Below, one piece after another: positions 54,747-62,237 of a stretch of 64,000 bases of DNA (position 1 is its first letter; each line of letters starts with the position of its first letter). Location: the NCBI GenBank assembly GCA_039704465.1, contig JASFAU010000006.1, forward strand, positions 930,001 through 994,000, given 5' to 3'. The DNA is from Plasmodiophora brassicae (taxonomy: Eukaryota > Endomyxa > Phytomyxea > Plasmodiophorida > Plasmodiophoridae). The notes beneath the pieces were generated by a model, which saw only the letters and a program-made list of their open reading frames with translations, did not search any database and had not been told where the DNA came from. The position numbers and the translations under genes are program-made.

Positions 54747-56837
54747 TCAGTATCCGCCATAGGATCTAGACGATGTGCCGGATTCGCCCGGCGTCTTGGT
54801 GGATTCCTCGATGCTGTCCGTCGTGGACGATGGTTGGTACTCGGACCCGGCATCGACCGGCTTCTCATCGCCTCTGTTGCTCTCACCGTATGACTTGGAC
54901 GGTGCTGGCTTAACTTCAGGAAACAGATCCCGGTCGCCGCTTGCCTCATTCGATGAAGGTTTCTTCGTGGGCTTGAAAGCTTCAGGGAACTCCTCTTCAA
55001 CGACGTCGCCGGTACTCGATGAGGACTGCGTCGAGCCCTGCCCCTCACCTTCGTCTGCCGGGCTGCTGCTCTCCTGGGACGCCGATTCACCACCTGACGC
55101 CGGCGATGACGACGAAGAGGACCCGCTGCCATTGTCGTTCGGCGGGAGATCGCCTTCGCTGGATTCATTGGACGACGACGGCGACGAGGACGCCGTTGGG
55201 GATGGCGACGACGAGGACGTCGAGGAAGACGAAGGCGAAGGGGACGATGATGTCGTCAGTTGTGACGATGACGGCGATGGTGTTGGCGACGGCGACGACG
55301 ACGGCGATGGCGTTGGCGATGGCGTTGGCGATGGCGTTGGCGATGGCGTTGGCGATGTCGACGTCGATGACGATTCGCTGTTCGAGGTCGACACGGAAGA
55401 ATCATGCGACGCCTTCCTGGCGGTCCTACCAGAGTCGGACGACGAGCGCTCGAGAACGCTGTAGGATCTGGACGAGCTAGGTCCCGTCGCGCCCTGGTCC
55501 TCCAGGCGTTTCATCTCGATGGCCTCCTTGACGATCGGCTTGGCTTCCTCCACCAGCTGCGTCGCATTCTTCGTTGGCGATGGCGTCATCGTGGTCGAGT
55601 TGACCGCAGCCTTGGCAATGGGTTGCATTGACGCCGGCGGTGCAATCGTCGTCTCAGGTGCAGCTGGCCCCCGCGATGGCAGCGCGTTCGTGGTCGGCAT
55701 TGGCGCACTGGGCACTTTCGATCCCTTCTTCGCGTGGTGCTTGTTCACACCTGGGACCGTAGACGTCGGTGCAGGTGCTGCTGGCATTGCAGGAGCAGGC
55801 GATGGGCTTGTTGACGGTGTCGGTGATGGCGACCCGCCGTACCCGCCCAGGTTGGACGTGACGGAAGGCGAAGGTGTGGGCGACGACGAACCCCCATAGC
55901 CGCCCAGGTTCGTCATGGGAGAATTCGCACCCGTCTGAGGCGATGGTGCGGGTGACGATGAGCCGCCGAACCCGCCCACGTTTGGTCCGGCCGGGACTGT
56001 CGCAGACATGGGCGATGGCATTGGTGACGACGGCCCCCCATAGCCACCCAGGTTCGTCCCGGTTGCGGTTGACGTAGGCCTAGCCGAAGGTGTCGGTGAC
56101 GTCACGGTGCCATAACCACCTAGGTTCGTTGATGGTGCCGGGGTCGGACCGCCCCACGGCTGGCCGTTAGAAGGCACGGGTGTCCCCACTTGCGCCTTAG
56201 GCTTAAACGTGGCGCCGGTCCCGATCTTAGTACCAGGCACGCCCGTCTGCTCGTGAGGGAAAGGCTGCAGAGGCGCTGGAGATCCAGCAGGAGGAGCCTT
56301 AGCGCCAACAGGTGGTTGACCAGCCGACGAGGCAGAACCCTTCGGCAGCTTGGTGTGCCTGCGGTCGTCGTCGTCGTCGTCTTCATCCTCGTCCTCCTCC
56401 TCCTCGTCATCATTGTCATCTGAGCATTCCGGAGCGACGGCGGCCTTAACGGGCGCCTCGCCGACCGAATCGGGGGTGCGAACACGAGCTGTCTTCTCGT
56501 TACCGGATTGCTGCATGTAGGCGGTCATCATCGTATCGAACGATGGCGATGAACCCGTCGCTGCGGACTGGTATCCGGCCATGAACGCCTTGACTTTGGC
56601 GAGCAGTCGCAGGTCGTCGGACGTGATCACCGGTGCCGACGCGATGTCCGACGGCGATAACGCGGGCGGTGGCGTTGCGACACCATTATGATTGTTGTTC
56701 GGCAGGTCGACCATAACGACAGGGTGGCTCTTCACGTACTGTTGCGCGGCAGCGTTCAACCGCAACGGGCCCTGGTCGGCCAGCGCCGATGCCGCAATGA
56801 CAGCCAGCCCGACGAATACCCTGCTATACGACCGCAT
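54747..56837 (-). CDS. Large secreted Ser/Pro-rich repeat protein
   Basis: Intronless, 696 residues from the Met at 56837, which opens the signal peptide MRSYSRVFVGLAVIAASALA. After a unique ~130-residue head comes an acidic run (DDNDDEEEEDEDEDDDDDDR, ~56420-56350), then five to six LGGYG-(S/T)SP-x-PSP units (~56120-55840), a Pro/Ala linker, a Ser/Thr/Pro tandem array (SPTPSPTPSPTPSP, ~55400-55180) and a Ser/Glu tail ending SSRSYGGY. No hydrophobic C-terminus. Likely a heavily O-glycosylated wall, spore or matrix protein. No catalytic domain. Confidence 0.72.
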   Translation of the reverse strand: MRSYSRVFVGLAVIAASALADQGPLRLNAAAQQYVKSHPVVMVDLPNNNHNGVATPPPALSPSDIASAPVITSDDLRLLAKVKAFMAGYQSAATGSSPSFDTMMTAYMQQSGNEKTARVRTPDSVGEAPVKAAVAPECSDDNDDEEEEDEDEDDDDDDRRHTKLPKGSASSAGQPPVGAKAPPAGSPAPLQPFPHEQTGVPGTKIGTGATFKPKAQVGTPVPSNGQPWGGPTPAPSTNLGGYGTVTSPTPSARPTSTATGTNLGGYGGPSSPMPSPMSATVPAGPNVGGFGGSSSPAPSPQTGANSPMTNLGGYGGSSSPTPSPSVTSNLGGYGGSPSPTPSTSPSPAPAMPAAPAPTSTVPGVNKHHAKKGSKVPSAPMPTTNALPSRGPAAPETTIAPPASMQPIAKAAVNSTTMTPSPTKNATQLVEEAKPIVKEAIEMKRLEDQGATGPSSSRSYSVLERSSSDSGRTARKASHDSSVSTSNSESSSTSTSPTPSPTPSPTPSPTPSPSSSPSPTPSPSSSQLTTSSSPSPSSSSTSSSSPSPTASSSPSSSNESSEGDLPPNDNGSGSSSSSSPASGGESASQESSSPADEGEGQGSTQSSSSTGDVVEEEFPEAFKPTKKPSSNEASGDRDLFPEVKPAPSKSYGESNRGDEKPVDAGSEYQPSSTTDSIEESTKTPGESGTSSRSYGGY
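55190..55370. repeat. GGCGATGGCGTT-type minisatellite in secreted-protein gene
   Basis: On the plus strand a 12-bp unit GGCGATGGCGTT repeats at least five times in a row (~55304-55352) and in looser form to either side. It encodes the (SPTP) repeats of the minus-strand gene and is a likely site of length polymorphism. Confidence 0.8.
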
Positions 56838-57202
56838 CGCCTTCGAGTTGGATGGTAATGAACTAAATGGACAATGATCCTGCATGTGATGGAGCCCACT
56901 CCATCATTCCCCAGGACAAGTGTGGCTCACGGCCATGCGTCAACGGCGTCATCGCGACCTGATGATTTGACTCATCCTACCGACTGCAGATCTTGACCGC
57001 GAGTGGGTCGTGCGCGGGTGATGTCATCCGGCGGGGTTTGACAAACCCCGCCGGGTTCGGCGGCGGGCCCCGGTCGCAGAAATCCGCGTTTGCACGATCC
57101 ACTGTAACGGGCGGGCACTGGCAGCTACCTACTGCCAGTCGTCCGGGAACCGCTGCCAATTGTTCGTCCACGTTGGCGGCCCGCAATCGTTGACACGAAA
57201 CG
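56838..57202. promoter_or_regulatory. Divergent upstream region, Ser/Pro-rich protein / MscS
   Basis: About 365 bp between divergent starts. No gene or clear motif seen, apart from a small inverted GGCGGGGTTTG/CAAACCCCGCC pair at about 57031-57052, a perfect hairpin candidate. Confidence 0.35.
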
Positions 57203-57968
57203 ATGATGGGGGGTATCATGCGTCGACGGGTGGCGATAGGGGGGAGGCTCTGTGCGCCTCGGGTCGGATGGGCGGCGTCGCGGGCCAGCCTGGCGACGCA
57301 GACGCCGAAGCCGCTGACGCCCGAAGAGCACGACAACAAAGCGAACTCGGGGCCGTCGAAGTCGGGCAGACTGACCCGTTTGTACATGAAGATCTTGCCA
57401 GTGGACGACACGAACTTGCGACGTGAGGGTCCCCCGGGCGTCGATGCTTTAAAATCATGTCGCTGATACGGGTTGTATTCGTAGTTCTCCTCGGGCAGTC
57501 CCTTGCGGCCGGCACGTATGCAATGGTCTGTGCTGTGCCGGGTGTTCGTCGGTGTTGACGCTCATTTCTGGATCAGGTTGGATTATCCGTCCTAGGAACG
57601 CTCGGTGTCGATACGGCCCCGCTCTTGGCGGGTCTAGGCAGTGCCGGCGTCACACTCGGGTCAGTCGCCCACCCGCCGCAGTCGGCTGCTGGTCCAGACA
57701 TGTCTAACGTGCTGTTAGGTTTGCGCTGAAAGACGTAGCGTCGAATGCGATCGCCGGGTTCTCGTTGGCCATCGAGCGCCCATTCGTCGTAGGTGACATC
57801 GTGCACGTTGGGCCGGGGCAAGTGCGCGGCCGGGTCTTCCTCGTTTCGCACCGTTACGTTCACCTCGACCTGCTCAGCAACAAGGATGACGTCCTGGAGC
57901 GCATCATGATCCCTTCGCACATTGTGCAGGCCAACCCCATCGTTGTCGAACTGCAGAAGCAGAAGTAG
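57203..57968 (+). CDS. Short MscS-like mechanosensitive channel, probably mitochondrial
   Basis: Exons 57203-57422, 57485-57525, 57577-57659 and 57719-57968 give 197 residues. The N-terminus (MRRRVAIGGRLCAPRVGWAA) is basic and amphipathic like a mitochondrial presequence. Then a membrane segment (LLGQSLAAGTYAMVGLSVLG), the pore-lining Gly/Ala helix TAPLLAGLGSAGVTLGFALKDVASNAIAG, and the beta domain RPFVVGDIVHVG...MIPSHIVQANPIV. This is the MscS core only; the usual C-terminal cage is missing, as in short protist and organellar members. Exon 2 is only 41 bp. Confidence 0.82.
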
Positions 57969-58042
57969 GCGACGAACGCCTCGGCCGAACCCGCACACGT
58001 CAACCCACAATGAACAATGTCTGCACGCCTCTGCTGCAAACC

Positions 58043-58927
58043 TCATCGCCGTTTATTATCTGCTCGGGCCTGATCCACGTACCGGCGAGCATCACTACGA
58101 TCGAAGTGTTCTGTTGCATAGCGGACCGTAGTCTTCGGCGAGATCTTGACATGATGTTTGAGGAACTTCACAAGACGCGCCCTATGGGTCTTGCCAGATT
58201 GCCTCAATACCCAGCCGAGCGCCTTGTGGATCAGGTCATTGCTATCGAATGCAGCCTTCATGATCGACAGCCGAAGGCCGTCGTTGAGCCGGAGGAGGTG
58301 CCAGGCGCAGACGATGTGAACAAACGCGACGTGATCGCGGCATAGCGCTAGCATCGCCACGATCGATATGCGCACCTCCCACAGATCGGTGGACGACAGC
58401 AACGAGCCGTACCACGCCGGCATGTGCTTCGAGAGGCAGGGCTCCATGTCCTCCGGTTTCGATGTGTGCTCCAATTCATCGCACACCCGTTGTATCTCCG
58501 CCGAATGCACTCGGAGCAGGTGCTCGCCGACGATCTTATCTGCGGTCAGATCGACGAAATCCCAGTTGTTGAAGAACGCGATATGCGTCAGGTAGAACCG
58601 GACGACAGCGTCACGCGCGTCGTCCACACTTAGGCCCGGGAACATCATTGGCATTGCTTTCGGTGCCTTGTACGCGCTAACCAGGGCGATCCCGCCCGCC
58701 AGGCGCACCTCGTGCCGGTTGTCGGCCAGCAATTCCCTGACTGCATCCGCGTCGATCACGTCGGCGTGTTCCTTCACAACCGCTCGCGTCTGCGGCACGC
58801 GTACCCCCAGGAACTCGTCGTTCGCCGCCGAGTACGCCTGCCGGAAGAAACGGCTCGCGCCCGCTGCAACCTTCGCGTCCGCCAGCGCCAGCAACCCGTC
58901 GCGGATCAGGTGCGCCGCCTTCGCCAT
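58043..58927 (-). CDS. AlkD-like DNA alkylation repair HEAT protein
   Basis: Single ORF of 294 residues of the AlkD/DNA alkylation repair family, HEAT-like glycosylases that excise bulky or cationic alkyl bases. Landmarks: FFRQAYSAANDEFLGVRVPQTRAV, YLTHIAFFNNWDFVDLTADKIVG, LLSSTDLWEVRISIVAMLAL, LIHKALGWVLRQSGK. The Trp/Asp of NWDFVD and the Lys/Trp of KALGWVLR are the usual functional positions. A stretch around 58240-58320 (HVAFVHIVCAWHLLRLNDG) fits the family poorly and could be an unspliced in-frame intron of the standard size; removing it would bring the length closer to AlkD. The start is the first Met. Confidence 0.85.
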   Translation of the reverse strand: MAKAAHLIRDGLLALADAKVAAGASRFFRQAYSAANDEFLGVRVPQTRAVVKEHADVIDADAVRELLADNRHEVRLAGGIALVSAYKAPKAMPMMFPGLSVDDARDAVVRFYLTHIAFFNNWDFVDLTADKIVGEHLLRVHSAEIQRVCDELEHTSKPEDMEPCLSKHMPAWYGSLLSSTDLWEVRISIVAMLALCRDHVAFVHIVCAWHLLRLNDGLRLSIMKAAFDSNDLIHKALGWVLRQSGKTHRARLVKFLKHHVKISPKTTVRYATEHFDRSDARRYVDQARADNKRR

Positions 58928-59662
58928 CTAAAAATGCGGCCGACCGCATCGTCCACGTCGAGCATGCCGTTACCATACGCCGTTATCCCGCTACCCTGTC
59001 CAGGGCAACGTAGGAGACGAGCATCACGAAAGGCGGGGAGGGCGAGGGGGGTCCTCCGAAAAAAACGGGGCCTGTCTGACACACACGGACCGGTAACCTC
59101 CAGGCGCCGACATAACGTAGGTGGGCGCGGTACCACCGGCACCTAACGGTGGCAGCGGGGCACGACGCTGCATCGACACAGGAGGCGTGGCGGGCAGGAA
59201 GATGGCCAGGAAAAACGTGATCCTGGTCGTGGCATTGATTTTTGGTCGTGGCTGGGGCGCGGCAGGCGGTGGTGCAGCAGTTTTTCGCGCCGCGTGCCGC
59301 AGATCGCCGCCCGGGCGCCGCTAGATTGCAAATTGGCTTTTGTCGGGGGCCGCAATCGGGGGGTAGGGGGTTGGCCGACCATGAACGAGGTGCAGACGTC
59401 GACATCGCCGAGCATGGCGTCGCTGGGGTTCGCTGGGATACCGATGTGGGCAATGTGGTTGATCGCCCGGGTGCTGTGGGTCTGACGCGTGCGCACGATA
59501 GATTCTACGACACCGCTCATGGCATGGACCTGCCATCTGACCCCGTACATAATCATCTGGCTGGGTACCCTGTCAATCCGCAACCGCGGCAGGCGGTCCC
59601 TATGTCAATTTCCACGACGTTCGACGTCGTAGCGAAGGTATACGTATAAATATTCTGTACGG
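58928..59662. other. Intergenic region, possible tiny membrane protein
   Basis: About 735 bp. Upstream of AlkD the sequence is G/C-rich with no gene. At 59381 a plus-strand ATG opens a 34-codon frame, MNEVQTSTSPSMASLGFAGI then PMWAMWLIARVLWV, which resembles a small single-span membrane protein or first exon; no partner exon could be fixed. Frames at 59203-59324 and the minus-strand ORFs look spurious. Confidence 0.3.
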
Positions 59663-60565
59663 TTGCGGAATGTGTTTGCTTACCCTGATCAACAACAGCC
59701 TTGCTACGTTGAAGAATTGTCAACCGAACGTGATCGGTACTGGCCCGAATCGCAGTGGAGAGACACATCACCGACCGATCCCGACGGCGTGGCTCGCATG
59801 CGAGGTACAGAGTTTGCCAGAAAGAAGTTCCCTGAACGTTCGTACACCACAGCGCTAGTGCCGTATTGTCGTTCCCATTACTGATGTTGCGAATATGTTA
59901 GAGAATGCAATGAACAAGTTTATCAGGGCGTTTCTGGATTCGCCGTCAGTGGACTCGGATGAAAGCATTCTTGCGGGCTGCCCTGACTAACATCGACCGT
60001 GCCTACCGTAGTGACTACAATCCTGACGAACGCAAATCTGAGGTCGTTCGAAAGCTCATGCTACGCGTCGCTGCTCAATACCCGCACTCGGATCCAACTG
60101 AAGCGATCATTACCAAAAGTGAGATTGCAGTGAACGTGGAAATGGAAGCTTCTCGCTGTCTGACAGTCTGCGGTAGCATTGTCGGAGAAACTCAAATCAA
60201 GACGCAAGCACGCGCGAAGGTCCAGCCTGGGCCGGGGACAGTTGTCACGTCCAGCGACACCGGGGGCGCAAACGTCCATGGCCAGCATCATCGAGAATAG
60301 CTCCACAAGTAGCAGTCTAAGTGGCAAGGCGTATCCTTTGCAAATGTTCTTGGAGAACTTTGCGGAACATGCCTGCAACACCCTATCGCTTCAGCCTGAC
60401 GACCCGACGTGGAACCATCTCCCTCGCCAAAACCTCGTCGTCGAGGAGCTCATGGTACGTCGACTCTCCCGTTCGGGGTCCAGTAGTGGTGTTTGATGGC
60501 TCTCCCAGGGCGTTTTGTTATCGGCTCGTCGGAAATTTGCACGTACTGCACTAGACCAACTATAG
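59663..60565 (+). CDS. Hypothetical protein, five exons
   Basis: Exons 59663-59837, 59902-59944, 60012-60118, 60177-60454 and 60509-60565 join with consistent phases (219 residues) and good donor/acceptor sites (for example GTGAGA and GTACGT). The protein reads PERDRYWPE-like N-terminal region, AMNKFIRAFLDSPDYNPDE, RKSEVVRKLMLRVAAQYPHS, a basic Ser/Arg stretch (KLKSRRKHARRSSLGRG), SSSLSGKAYPLQMFLENFAE, and HLPRQNLVVEELMGVLLSARRKF. Mostly helical and charged; no family recognised. The splice structure, identical in style to the neighbours, is the main support. Confidence 0.6.
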
Positions 60566-60642
60566 TCGCGACGCTTCACTAAAATACAATCAGGAAGTTC
60601 CCCGTCTCCCGATGCCACTGCTGGTGCGTCGGTAGCCGAATC

Positions 60643-60650
60643 TATAAATA
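60643..60650 (+). promoter_or_regulatory. TATAAATA box
   Basis: TATAAATA lies 72 bp before the ATG at 60722. Same core as at 61045 and, on the minus strand, at 11221. Confidence 0.4.
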
Positions 60651-60721
60651 ATGTCGCGACTGGTCAAAAAGTGGCCCGAACCCTCCGACACGACTGCATT
60701 CCGTGTTCCACAACCGACGCA

Positions 60722-61012
60722 ATGGCTTCGTCACCCGTCAAGATGTCATTCCTTCCAGCGGCAGCGCCGACTGCCGACGACGTGCTGCCTCCGAAGGCCA
60801 GGATCCAACGTCGCATGTCGTTACGCCGCGAGATGTTCCGCCTGCGGCTCCTGGAGCACTCAAGGACGGCCATGCCGTCGGTTGACGATGACGATGACCC
60901 GTCTGCCGGTCCGCCAGGTGGTACACATGCGTTATGTGAACCTCTTGACAAGTTAGCGGCGCATCGCCCAAAAACGGGCCAATGTACCGTCCCCGACGAG
61001 CTCCCGAGATAG
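60722..61012 (+). CDS. Small basic/acidic hypothetical protein
   Basis: An ORF of 96 residues from MASSPVKMSFLPAAAPTADD: basic middle (KARIQRRMSLRREMFRLRLL) and an acidic run (VDDDDDPSAG). A possible 47-bp intron (about 60915-60955, GTCCGC...GTTAG) would shorten it but keep the same stop. No homology recognised. A TATA box is well placed upstream. Confidence 0.45.
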   Translation: MASSPVKMSFLPAAAPTADDVLPPKARIQRRMSLRREMFRLRLLEHSRTAMPSVDDDDDPSAGPPGGTHALCEPLDKLAAHRPKTGQCTVPDELPR

Positions 61013-61044
61013 GCACTATGACTCACGTTCGACTTTTACCCGTT

Positions 61045-61052
61045 TATAAATA
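61045..61052 (+). promoter_or_regulatory. TATAAATA box of the polyQ gene
   Basis: TATAAATA about 24 bp before the first in-frame Met (61069). A TATA this close would put transcription start at or after that Met, so the later Met at 61246 is the better start. Confidence 0.45.
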
Positions 61053-61245
61053 CAAGGTGTTGTAATTCGTGCGATGCGCATCCATTGAGTCAAGGGGGAG
61101 CACGACGGCGGAGGGCACGCGCCAGCGCCCGTCCCAGGGGGCGAGAGGCAGTGTCAGGCGCAGCTACTGGTCATTCCAAGGACAGGCGAGCAACAGCAAC
61201 AACAAGCAGCGACAGCTCTCCCAAACCTCAACCGCCATCACAGCA

Positions 61246-62163
61246 ATGTCGCCCCAGACGGCCATCCGCGGTACGCTCCCGAGCCAGGCCCTTGCTAGCA
61301 ACAAGCGCAAGTCGCCGGATGCTTCTGCCCTCGAGAAGCACCAGTTCAACACCCAGCAGCCCGCGAAGCGTGCCAACTCGCCTGTCGCCAAGTTGCAGAG
61401 CCAGGCGCAGGGGTTCCGAAGCCCCACGCGCGAAGTCAACAACAAGAACGCGTTCGAGTCGGTCCTGCAAGAGGCAGTCGCACGTGCGTCGGCGTCCGAT
61501 GAGGACCCGATCCAGCAGCAGCAGCAGCAGCAGGAGACCCGTTACCCGTCCTACAACCAGCAACGCTCCCGCTCGCAGTCCCCAGCGCGCCCATCTCAAC
61601 AGCAGCAGCGCCCGGCTTCTCCGTTCCAGCAACGCCCACAACAGCAACAGCGATCCCCTTCTCCGATTCAGCAGCGCCCTCAGCATCACCAGCGTGCGCC
61701 TTCCTCGTTCCCGCAGCAGCGACCACAGCAGCAACACCAACAGCAGCGCTCGCCGTCCCCGTTCCAGCAGCGCCCGCAACAGCAACAGCAGCGTTCGCCG
61801 TCTCCTTTCCAGCAGCGTCCACAGCAGCAGCTGCAGCGGCCGCAGCAACAGCAACAGCAGCGTTCGCCTTCACCACTCCAACAGCGCCCTGCATCTCCCC
61901 CGCGCCAGCTGCAGCAACAGCAGCAACCTCACCACCAGCGCCAGCCAGCGCAATTCGCACGCCCGGCGTCGCCCTCCCAGCAGTTCCGCCCCGCTCAACA
62001 GCAGCCGTTCCGTCCGGTTCAGCAGAACCAGCAGCAGCGCCCGGCGTCACCGCCTCGAGCGCAACCGTTCCAGGCGTACCGCCCACCGCAATCCCAGTTC
62101 GCGCAGCAGCAGCAGATGACAAAAGTGGAAGGTCCGCCTCGTCGAGATACAACACCAGAATGA
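61246..62163 (+). CDS. Gln/Pro/Ser-rich low-complexity protein
   Basis: 305 residues from MSPQTAIRGTLPSQALASNK; an N-terminal charged part (NKRKSPDASALEKHQ...NKNAFESVLQEAVARA) followed by ~200 residues of RP-Q(n)-RSPSPFQQRP-like units with runs of Gln. Composition suggests an intrinsically disordered, possibly nuclear or condensate-forming protein. A second frame is open over almost the same span because CAG/CAA and CGC-rich repeats exclude stops; the Gln frame is preferred because it alone has a non-repetitive, protein-like N-terminus. Confidence 0.6.
   Translation: MSPQTAIRGTLPSQALASNKRKSPDASALEKHQFNTQQPAKRANSPVAKLQSQAQGFRSPTREVNNKNAFESVLQEAVARASASDEDPIQQQQQQQETRYPSYNQQRSRSQSPARPSQQQQRPASPFQQRPQQQQRSPSPIQQRPQHHQRAPSSFPQQRPQQQHQQQRSPSPFQQRPQQQQQRSPSPFQQRPQQQLQRPQQQQQQRSPSPLQQRPASPPRQLQQQQQPHHQRQPAQFARPASPSQQFRPAQQQPFRPVQQNQQQRPASPPRAQPFQAYRPPQSQFAQQQQMTKVEGPPRRDTTPE
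61515..62115. repeat. CAG/CAA-rich imperfect repeat tract
   Basis: Imperfect CAGCAGCAG/CAACAG runs alternating with a CGTTCGCCGTCTCC-type unit, encoding polyQ and RSPSP blocks. Likely length-variable. Confidence 0.8.
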
Positions 62164-62237
62164 TTTTTATGTATCGCGCAGTCCGCAGGTTAGTTGCCTC
62201 TCGGAATGTTCCGAGGGCATCCCGATCGAAGCTGGAG

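Noticed and set aside
61085..62119. Ser/Arg-rich ORF overlapping the polyQ gene in another frame
   Set aside because: Stop-free because of CAG/CAA repeats; no protein-like N-terminus. A true dual-coding region cannot be excluded but nothing supports it.
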